Source: Gnetum montanum (Eukaryota; Streptophyta; Gnetopsida; Gnetales; Gnetaceae). From it: DNA of 64,000 nucleotides. Below, piece by piece: positions 55,641 through 64,000 of this stretch (the stretch's first letter is position 1; each line of letters begins with the position of its first letter). Below the pieces are notes generated by a model. The model saw only the letters and a list, made by a program, of their open reading frames with translations, had not been told where the DNA came from and did no database searches. A program made the position numbers and the translations under genes. The stretch spans positions 56,896-120,895 of the forward strand of contig MNCI01013709.1 in the NCBI GenBank assembly GCA_015680685.1, written 5' to 3'.

Positions 55641-57830
55641 TGCTTTTGTACTACACTTCTTTACAAGGTACATGCTTTGAAAAATTGCTTCATGTATATT
55701 TGGGGGTTGCCAAAACTATAACTTTGATTATATATACCCTAGGGAGTAGAACTCAAGTGAGACATATCTTGTACAATCCATCTTATAACTTGCATGACCA
55801 CATTGCGATATATTCTATCCAATTAAGGTTTTGGGGTGGGGCCCCTTAGAACTAAAAACTATTTGACTACAAGTGTATCCCAAAACATAACTAATTGTGT
55901 TGGATTTATTCTTATTTGTTAAATAATCAGATAACCACTTGAACCATCTCTCATTGATTAATTATATCAAATGTGCCACCCTACCTCTTCATATATCTTT
56001 GCCTTAAATATATATAAAATATAACTTATAGATTTGATTCTTGAAAATGCTATCAAAGCTTTTATTGCATTGAGTAGTGGAAGGCCTTTTATACACTTCC
56101 TTACATACATTCAAAATTAGATCATTCTTCCTAAAAATTTAAAAATTCTTTACAAAAGCTTTATTTAAGGAAAGCAGGCAATGAAGGCAAGGGTAATTAT
56201 CATGGTAGACCTAAACATATTTAATTGAAGTATATGACTCAAGTTAATATTAAGTTTATAACCTATTTTTTGATAATTAAAAGTAATTATTATTAAATTA
56301 CAATCCCGTTTGTGTAAGAATTTAGGCTCTTTTTCTAATTTTTTTTAAAGAGAAAGATGTTATGGTTGAAACTAAAACTCAAGTATACAGCAGTTAATTG
56401 CTCTCACTACATAGGGTACATGTAACTAGCTTTGAACGTATAAGTCAACACCTTCCAACTTCAAATACTTTCTTTCAGTCATAGTATTGAAGGGTTCATA
56501 TAAATGCAATATTTTAGCTAAGTGGTAATTGAAGTTGAACATGGCATCCATTTAAATTTATAGCATTCAATATGCAAGTTATTAATTTTTTAATATGTTA
56601 CTTAGTAAAATTATTCTTTATTTTTTTAATATATTAAAAGATTATTATAAACTTGTAGTCATCAAATCAATAGTGCATTAAATATATAGAAGATAACCAA
56701 AAAATCAATCAATTTCGATGTGCTTTACCTTGGGGATGAATTACAAAAGAGCCTTAGAAATGCAAAAATAAGTAACCAAAAATGATTACTTATTATGATA
56801 GAAATATTTGATCTTAGCCCTTTAGAGATTGTGAAGGAACACTATTACAATGATTAGATTTGGTAAAGTGAGGGACGTTTATTTTTTAATATATGAATAC
56901 TATCGAAATAATATTTTAGAGTTTTGAAAAGCTATCAAATACATTTTCATGCAATAGCATGCTTAACTTGTGATGGGTTCAAAAATTATAATGATGTTTG
57001 TAAAAAGACTACAAATTAAAAGTTTTGAATGGCTATGATTTACTACAATTTTTAATGATTCTTCATGAATTTGTGACATTGAGAAATTTTATGTAATGAT
57101 GAATACTTCAAATTATCATTATTATCAAAGGCATATAACCTGTTGACCAAGACATGTAACTTAAAATAAAATCCTTACAATCTTGAACAGATATAGTGAA
57201 GTGTGTATTAGAATTATAAAATATTTAAAATATTTATTAATATGAATAAAATAAAATAATATTTACTATGTTCTTTAAAATAAAAATTTTCTTGTAAGAC
57301 ATCAAATACATGTAGTTCATAAGCTCGTAAGCTCATCATCTTTATAGTAAATGTAATGTGAGTTTTTTTTCTCACCCATTAACATAAGAAAATACGCCAA
57401 CCTCACTGATGCTTGGGAAACACCATATTAGCAGCAAACAAAAATTTGTACAAGGGTTTGATATGTTGGTAAGTCAAAAGTAAGAGCACCCTTGAACTGG
57501 TTGGTAACAGATTTCCGTGGGAACAGGTAACAGATTTCCGTGGGAACAGGTAACAATCCTAAGGTAGTTGGGAAAACACCCCCGTGAGAACAAGTAACAT
57601 TTCTAAACTCGTCAAACAGTACCATTGCGTGTAGACCTTGGTAGTAGAGCAACGATCATTGAACAGCCAAGTAGAGAAACCAGCACCGTGCACAGCTTGA
57701 ATGCCATAGCATGTACGCATTTTCCTCATACATCTGTGATACTACTACCACGATCCTTATACATAAAATATTAAAATCTCTTGCATATGTTATAATAAAA
57801 TTTTGGTGTCCTGATTTCTAGACGAATAAA
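55641..57830. other. AT-rich intergenic sequence
   Basis: No LTR, coding motif or RNA gene seen. Only a 23-bp tandem duplication (GGTAACAGATTTCCGTGGGA plus ACA) at 57503-57525 and 57526-57548. Confidence 0.5.
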
Positions 57831-57969
57831 GATATCAAAATAGCTTTGGTGCTTGCGTTGATTCACATTGATTTTCTGGTGTGGTCCAGGGATTTAAGAT
57901 GAAAAGGGGAATTTGGATTCTGTATGAAATGTGCACTGGTATTCTAGGTGTATCAAAGTCTTCGTTAAT

Positions 57970-58224
57970 TGCACCCACGTGTCGTCGGCAATATTGACTG
58001 AATGCACTGACCGAAAAACGGCGAGCAGCCATTGTTGAACTTGAATCTGCATGCGGGGCCCACGAGCAAGGGCTGCTAGGGTTGTTTCGTTTTATAACAT
58101 CCAGTTTAAACATTCCCAATTTGCCGTAAGAGATATTGGAGTATACACAATAGATCCTAGGGTTTACGGACCTCAGTAAAATTTCAATTTCAGTAACATA
58201 CCCGGAAATTCGAGCAGCAAAATC
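57970..58224 (+). promoter_or_regulatory. Upstream region of the VQ gene
   Basis: A G-box (CACGTG, 57976-57981), a W-box (TTGACT, 57994-57999) and a TATA-like TTTATAAC (58091-58098), 127 bp ahead of the ATG. W-boxes bind WRKY factors, the usual partners of VQ proteins. Motifs this short occur by chance, so this is suggestive only. Confidence 0.45.
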
Positions 58225-58704
58225 ATGTCGGATTGGTTTCGCAGCTGGGAAGAACTAAAGGCAGGTGGGAAACAGTGCAGTCATGCCGATAATAATAATA
58301 ATAATAATGCAAGAAAGAGGTGCAGGATCACAGAAGCTGCTTCATCATCATCGTTTGAGAAGGATTCGGACATCATTGTGATCGAGACAGACATCGAGAA
58401 TTTCAAAGAACAAGTGCAGAAATTCACAGGAATGCCTTCCTCCCTGGAAGAGAGTGAGCAACAGCAGCAACAGTGCAACAACAGAGATGACAAAATATGG
58501 AAGCCTAGGCCAACCAGAATGATGGCTCCACCTTCTTCGATCTGGTGGCAAGATCACCCATTATTTGGCGGTCCTGCTGCTGCTCCGGATTCCGGTCTTC
58601 AAATTTCTGATTTTCCTTGGCAAACGGTGAAGGAGGGCTCCTGTAGCTTATATTTTCTGGGTAAGGAGACTGCCCAGATAGTCAAGAAGAATCCAGAGCT
58701 TTAA
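58225..58704 (+). CDS. VQ motif-containing protein
   Basis: An intact 159-residue single-exon gene. The VQ signature FKEQVQKFTG lies at residues 60-69, preceded by the usual hydrophobic strand IIVIETDIENF and followed by MPS. VQ proteins are small plant nuclear regulators that bind WRKY transcription factors (and sometimes other partners) in defence and development. Other features: an Asn run (residues 23-28, from an AAT microsatellite), a basic RKRCR patch (30-34) that could be a nuclear signal, a Gln run (79-83), and a Trp/Pro-rich region (IWKPRPTRMM, SSIWWQDHPLF). Length and lack of introns fit the family. The start is the first ATG of the frame, with AAAATC before it. No transposon relation; the only convincing host gene in the window. 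Confidence 0.88.
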   Translation: MSDWFRSWEELKAGGKQCSHADNNNNNNARKRCRITEAASSSSFEKDSDIIVIETDIENFKEQVQKFTGMPSSLEESEQQQQQCNNRDDKIWKPRPTRMMAPPSSIWWQDHPLFGGPAAAPDSGLQISDFPWQTVKEGSCSLYFLGKETAQIVKKNPEL

Positions 58705-58904
58705 ATCCATGATCGATTCGTGATTGTCAATCCATAGCATTATATTAATGATCAATCCGTAACTATGATCAGGTTACTTGTAACAACTTTTATTTCCTTT
58801 CTTTCTTAGAAAACTGTAACTTAGAGTATTTTATTATACCCATTAAGACATGCAACGCCTGATGAGTTTTAGATAGAGTACAAGTTGTTCTTTGCTAGAT
58901 TTGA

Positions 58905-58910
58905 AATAAA
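58905..58910 (+). terminator. Possible polyadenylation signal of the VQ gene
   Basis: AATAAA, 201 bases after the stop codon, within AAATAAATAAAATAC. Confidence 0.4.
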
Positions 58911-58929
58911 TAAAATACATAACTTATGA

Positions 58930-59602
58930 TCTTTGTTTTATTTATTCAACAGCACTACGGTAGGAGGTACAAAATTCTTTCTTCACAAGGAACCTTTTAT
59001 CATCTACCTGTTTTGCCTAAGAGATAATAAGATTCTATTCTTGCTCTATTGCTTTATGGAAGAGTCAGTACGCAATTAACATGTACAGAGAAACCTCTTC
59101 TCACATACTCTAACTAAAATTTCGAATTTATTATTTGCTTAATATAAATAGATAATATATTTATAAAAAGAAACGGATGGGTCCTCAGCCTCTTTTATGG
59201 TTTTGTTTTCCAGTAATCTGCCGGTAGAAAAAACCCGTCCAATGCTTATTCTCTTTATTCAGTACTTTTTGGGTTAAATTGCAGTTTATCAATTTTGGTT
59301 TAATGGATACCTAAGGTTTTTCTGCATTCTAGGTTTTCATTAATTTGGGTGTGATTTGGTTTTCGCGTACTTAGTTTTATAATTTTAACTTCCATTTCAA
59401 TTCACTGTTCCTTAAAGCTACACCATATTTTGTGTGGCTTTAGTTTCAATTTACTTATTCTGCTCGGCTGGGTACTGCACTGTGCGATCTTTGTTTTCGA
59501 TCTACAAAATTGGAATCCTGACTTCCAAAAGTAATTGCTTAGACCACCTTCTGCGAGGTTCCAGCTGATGGTTGGTTTTAGCAGTGTTTTGACTGTTGTC
59601 TA
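58930..59602. other. Intergenic sequence
   Basis: Nothing recognisable between the VQ gene and the copia 3' LTR. Confidence 0.5.
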
Positions 59603-60016
59603 TGTTATTCCTAGTGGCTTGCACTAATATTATATTAAATTTAAAATAAATTGCAGAAAATAAAAAAGACACAGGGTTACCTTGGGGAAAACCTTCAAAG
59701 TGAAAAATCTCAGCAAAAATTAGCTCTTGGACTATTAACAGCACAGGTTCAGAAGATTGAACCTCAAGGACAATTTAAAGAGGAAGGGAGATGATTCTCA
59801 AGTTTATAATTTGAAAAAAATGTGGTGCTTTGGATGCTCCCTTTGAGCTCCTTATATATTGTGATGAAACCCAAAATTAAAAATGAATAAGGTAGCTTGT
59901 TTTGGTGGGGAAAGGTAAGAGACCAATTATAACATAGACATGAATAAAAATATAATCACGCAGGGTAGAAATATCTTATTAAAATCAAGGCAGATTTGCC
60001 TTCATCCACCCTTACA
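59603..60016 (-). repeat. Copia 3' LTR
   Basis: On the minus strand it opens TGTAAGGGTGGATG directly after the polypurine tract (AAGAGGGAGAAT, antisense 60017-60030). TATA box CAATATATAAGG near 59855. The far end, at about 59603, is judged from a terminal TG in antisense only. Confidence 0.6.
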
Positions 60017-60189
60017 ATTCTCCCTCTTGAAGGTAAACCTGCTTTAAAGAATAGTCCAAACTATTTTTAGGAAATCAAGTCAAAAAAAGACCAAATGCTG
60101 ATTGGCACCAGAGAAACATTTTAGTAGGAGTTGACTTGGTCTGCAGGATTTGCTTTAGTTGAAATTTTATTCAAAAGAATCGTTTGCTT

Positions 60190-61500
60190 TTTAATTTTTT
60201 TCCATATATAGTGATACTATATTTTAATGTGCTTCGTTCAAGCATAAAAGGTTGGATTCTTGGATATGCTTATGGCAATTTGACTATCATAGCCAATATT
60301 AATCAAAGTCGGGTGATGCCAAGTTTAGCTATTAGCCTTTGTAGCCATATAGCCTCTCTACATGCCAAGTTAGCAGCAACATATTTAGCTTTAGTGGTAG
60401 ACTGATCAACACAAGATTGTTTCTAACTTTTCCAAGAAACATCACTACCAAAAAAATTAAACACATATCCACTAATAGATTTTCTACTATCAATATCATC
60501 ATCCCAATCTGCATCAACGAAGCCATGAAGTCTATTGGAATCGTTTTTATAACAGATCCCATAATTTGAAGTACCACAAAGATATCGGAAGACTCGCTTC
60601 ACCGTAATCTAGTGTTGTTCCCCTAGATTAGACATATACCTACAAAGTTTTCCAACAATGTAAGCAATATCAAGTCTAATAGAGACCTTTGCATACATTA
60701 AACTGTTGATAGCACTAGCATATTGAATTTTATTCATGAGCTCTTTTTCTTCACTTGTCTTTGGACATTGTTCAATTGAAAATTTAATACTAGTTTCATA
60801 GGGTGTAGTCATAGGCTTGCAATTATGCATATTAACTATTTTTAACATATGCAGACTATCCATGCTAAAGCTTTTTATTAGCCATGTCCCTTTTAACTTC
60901 CATGCCCAAAATTTTTTGTGCAACACCAAGATGCTTCATCTTAAATTGAGAAGATAGATGAAGTTTTAACTTTTGAATATCATGTATGTTATTACCTACT
61001 ATTAACATCTCACTGATATATAGTAGCAAGATAACATATTTCTCACTTGTATTTTTAACATACATACAAGAGTCTTCAACATTTCTAATGAAGCCAAGAT
61101 TTATCATGTGGTCATTAAATTTGTTATTACACATCCTTCGTACTTTTTTGAGCCCATATAGTGATTTTAATAATTGACACACCATATGATATTTTCCTTT
61201 AATTTCATATCATTCAAGTTTAAACATATATATTTCTTCCTCAAGATCACCATTGAGGAATACCGTTTTCACATCCATTTGTTCAAGTTCAAGATCATAA
61301 ACAATTGTGATAGCCAACAATGATATCATGGATGTTAATTTTACTACTGAAGAGAAGATTTCATCATAATCAATTCTCTTTCTCTGAGAAAATCCTTTAG
61401 CTACAAGTCGTGCTTTGTATTGATTTCTGGATTTTATTCTGTACACCCATTTATTTCTAATTGGTTTTCTCTCCAATGGAAGCTTAGTTAATTCTCAAGT
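60190..61500 (-). pseudogene. Copia reverse transcriptase and RNase H
   Basis: RT opens with NKWVYRIKSRNQYKARLVAK (61210-61476), then EQMDVKTVFLNGDLEEEIYM. QLLKSLYGLKK follows at 61185. The YVDD motif reads YISE (LLYISEMLIVG, near 61010-61030), so the enzyme is dead. RNase H shows ASAINSLMYAKVSIRLDIAY (60609-60929), then a frameshifted block with SWKSQKQS near 60420. Stops and frameshifts throughout. Confidence 0.8.
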
Positions 61501-61707
61501 TTTATTTTTGTGAATTAATAACATTTCAACATCCATTGCCTATTTCCATTTTGCATTTTGCATAGATTAACACGCCTCATCATATGTTGATGGCTTAGTA
61601 TTTTCAATAAATAGGACATATTCTTCTATATATGAGGATAATTTTCTTATATGTGTTGAACATCTTAATAGCTCATCTTCATTGAAAGCATTTTCTCCCT
61701 CTTCATG

Positions 61708-62860
61708 TTATCCCTCCTTGTTTACCATGCTATCACCATCTTGTTCCCTAGGGGCAATATCCCTAGCTAAGGGAGGATGACCCTCAAAAATTTCATTATT
61801 AATTTCAATAGGCACATACATAGGAGTACCATCATTTGAAGGAGTTTTAGTATTAAAAGATTCCTCCTTTATAGATCCACATTTCTCTCTAAAGATAACA
61901 TCTAAACTGTAAATAACCCTTTTAGTTTGTGGGTTATAGAACTTATAAGCTTTGACATCATGTCCATAGCCAAGAAAAATACATTTGATAAACTTAGAGT
62001 TTAATTTGGACCTATCAGATTTTGGAACATGTACATAGGCTTCATAACCAAAAATCTTCAAATAGTTTAAATTAATGTACCTACCACTCCAAACTTCCTC
62101 TGGAATTTTTCCACTAAGAGCTGATGAAGGAGATCTATTGATAAGATAACATGTAGTCATTATTGCTTCATTAGAGAAATGGTTGTCAAGATTAGATTTA
62201 CTAAGCATACATATGACACATTCCATCAATGTTTGATTGAAGTGCTATGCTACTCCATTTTGTTCAAGAGTCCTTGGAATAGTCTTTTGCCTTTAAATGC
62301 CTTATTCTTTATAAAAAACATTAAATTCATTTGAGCAAAACTCATCACCATTATAAGTTCTTAAAAATTTGATTTTATTTCCTAAATAATTCTCAACAAG
62401 AGTTTTGAATTCTATGAATTTTCCAAATACTTCAAACTTATGTTTTAATAAATAGATTTAACTCTTTCTAGAATAATCATCAATAAAAGAAACATAATAC
62501 ATCGCACCTTTAAGAGAACTTGTTTTAATATCTTTAACTGGTTTACATACATCACTATGTATTAGTTTTAATAGCCAAAACGATTTACCATTACTTCTTT
62601 GAAAACTGTGACGATTTTGTTTACCATGTAGACAATGATGAAAAAAATCCAAGGAATCTTTTGAAAGCTTAAATTTACCTTGCTTGTAAAGTTCCTTAGG
62701 TCCTTTTTCACCAAGATGTCCCATTCTTTTATGCCACAAATCAATACTTGAATTTAAATCAATAACTGCAAATGCACTTAACTTCTGCTTTAATGTCTTA
62801 GTTTCTAATTTATACAACTTGCCTATTTTAATTCCAAAGCCAATAGAGATTAACCATGCA
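61708..62860 (-). pseudogene. Copia integrase
   Basis: N-terminal zinc region LWHKRMGHLGEKGPKELYKQ through FFHHCLHGKQNRHSF (62458-62817), with one Cys of the HHCC set changed to Phe. The core follows (SFIDDYSRKS), then a frameshifted stretch, then AIMTTCYLINRSPSSALSGK and EEVWSG in a 173-residue open frame (61708-62229), ending in the linker to RT. Inactive. Confidence 0.8.
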
Positions 62861-63165
62861 GTATTGAATATTTTCTACTGCCAAAGATAATAGTTAGTTT
62901 TGCATCATCCAATTCACTTATAGACACAAAATTTTTAGTGAGTGTTGGAACATGATGTGCATTGGAAATCAATTTAACTACTCCATTTTTAAACCAAATC
63001 TTTACCTTTCCATAACCTATAACTTTTCATAAACCATCATTGCCCAATCTTACCATTCCAAGAACAACTGATGTATACTCACTGTACCAATCAACATGTG
63101 GAGTGTAGTGATGAGATGCACCCAAGTCCACATACCATGAATATGTATCAGAATTATTAGAAGAT
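62861..63165 (-). pseudogene. Copia protease
   Basis: SWYVDLGASHHYTPHVDWY on the minus strand is the active-site region, with the Asp codon at 63126-63128. It reads D-L-G where copia proteases usually have D-S/T-G. Downstream KVKIWFKNGVV matches the following strand. Confidence 0.65.
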
Positions 63166-63960
63166 GAGACAACATACAAATCTCCCTCTTGAACAAGAGG
63201 GGCTTGATCACTTTTTGGTACATCACTCTCTTTGCCCTTTTTTGAAGGGCTTTGTAATCTTTCTTTACATGACTAACTTTACCACAATTCCAACATTTAG
63301 GTGGTTTCTTTACAAATTTTTGAGGCTTATTCTTAAATTGAGGCCTCTTAAGAAACTTTGGCTTTACATCAATTTTGATAAATAATACATCATTTTGAGG
63401 ACTAGAATTTTTCCTTATTACTTCCTCAAATAACAACTAATCAATAATATTATCAAAAATAAAGTTGGTAGATGTATTAATTACAACCATCGCAAATGTC
63501 TCCCATGAATCTAAAATTGTGCTAAGAAGTGTGATGCATTGATCTTCCTCATTCATTTTCACCCTCATAGATTGCAACTGATTAACCAATGTATTAAATA
63601 CATTCAAGTGTTTTGTAATGGTAGTACCTTCAACCATTTTACAATCATACAATCATTTTTTCAACAACAACTTATTGGTCAGGAACTTTATTTCATACAA
63701 AGTTTACAATTTATCTCATAAATCTTTAGCAGAAGAAACATTGGAAACATTAAGTAATACTAAATCTAAAAGACATAAATGAATCGTACTTATCACCTTT
63801 AGTTTCAAATTTTCTCACTCTTCATTAGACATCTTATTTGGCTTTACTCACAAAATTGCACTGTGCTAGTCCTTTTCAATGAGGAGAGCCTCCATCTTGA
63901 TCTTCCATAATTCATAGTTGGACCTATTAAACTATTCGATTTGAATTTTGGACAAAGAAT
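63166..63960 (-). pseudogene. gag: Copia Gag with degraded zinc knuckle
   Basis: Gag start at about 63890-63955 (NRSNYELWKIKMEALL), helical domain with EGTTITKHLNVFNTLVNQL (63437-63652), and a zinc knuckle CWNCGKVSHVKKDY (63250-63310) whose last Cys is Tyr. Basic Lys/Pro-rich stretch before it. Confidence 0.75.
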
Positions 63961-64000
63961 TGATCATGATTTTTCCTTGCAATTACTTGAAAAAATAATA

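Larger units (their letters stand above)
59603..64000 (-). mobile_element. Copia element running off the window
   Basis: Minus strand: 3' LTR (about 59603-60016), polypurine tract, RNase H, RT, integrase, protease, zinc knuckle and Gag, in normal copia order from right to left. Only the 5' LTR, PBS and extreme Gag start lie beyond the window. All domains are present but carry stops and dead catalytic sites. Confidence 0.85.

Noticed and set aside
57835-58119. 94-codon minus-strand frame upstream of the VQ gene
   Set aside because: No recognised domain and it overlaps the promoter region; a divergent gene is possible but unsupported.

Overview
The window looks like intergenic DNA from a seed plant with a large, repeat-rich genome. 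It is AT-rich and filled with old, nested LTR retrotransposons and a LINE, and it has one clearly intact host gene, a VQ-motif protein at 58225-58704. A gymnosperm or large-genome angiosperm would fit, but the sequence does not fix the species. Nothing looks bacterial or organellar.

Layout. (1) 1-4144: remains of a minus-strand Ty3/gypsy element cut by the window edge, a decayed gypsy integrase/RNase H stretch, and the gag start of a minus-strand copia element. (2) 4145-11590: gypsy element A (+), with LTRs and an exact 5-bp target duplication (ATGAG), sitting inside that copia element, whose 5' LTR follows at about 11640-12155. (3) 12156-14346: low-copy sequence. (4) 14364-52792: a minus-strand LINE of about 5.5 kb, flanked by a 17-bp target duplication and blown apart by later insertions. 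Gypsy X (18932-32887, minus) interrupts ORF1 and itself contains gypsy Y (25439-32387, minus) in its 5' LTR. Copia Z (33757-52686, minus) sits in the LINE 5' region and contains gypsy C (34161-42960, +) and gypsy D (45328-52352, +). (5) 52793-55640: a tandemly repeated host segment, one copy split by a 1.35-kb insertion with an 8-bp target duplication (hAT-like). (6) 55640-58224: AT-rich spacer and promoter. (7) 58225-58704: the VQ gene. (8) 59603-64000: a minus-strand copia element running off the window.

The unusual part is the gypsy group A/Y/D and its relatives C/X. They have Athila/Tat-like Gag (variant zinc knuckle) and, in A/D/Y, an Athila-like protease. Their primer site is derived from tRNA-Asp. 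I see no reverse transcriptase, RNase H or integrase, so they appear to depend on another element in trans. The pol position is occupied by a 2-4 kb noncoding stretch with a U-rich periodic tract, a 12-mer (CTTTGGGGAGGA) exact in all five copies, and repeated copies of the polypurine-tract motif AGTCATGGGGG. The LTR U3 regions carry variable arrays of GATATC palindromes just upstream of the TATA box. Element C also has a second GATATC array plus TATA box inside the element, upstream of an extra open reading frame (transposon-protein-like domain plus long coiled coil). That cassette is the best candidate for an undescribed arrangement.

All boundaries and similarities were found by eye. Boundaries backed by target duplications are good to the base; others are approximate.
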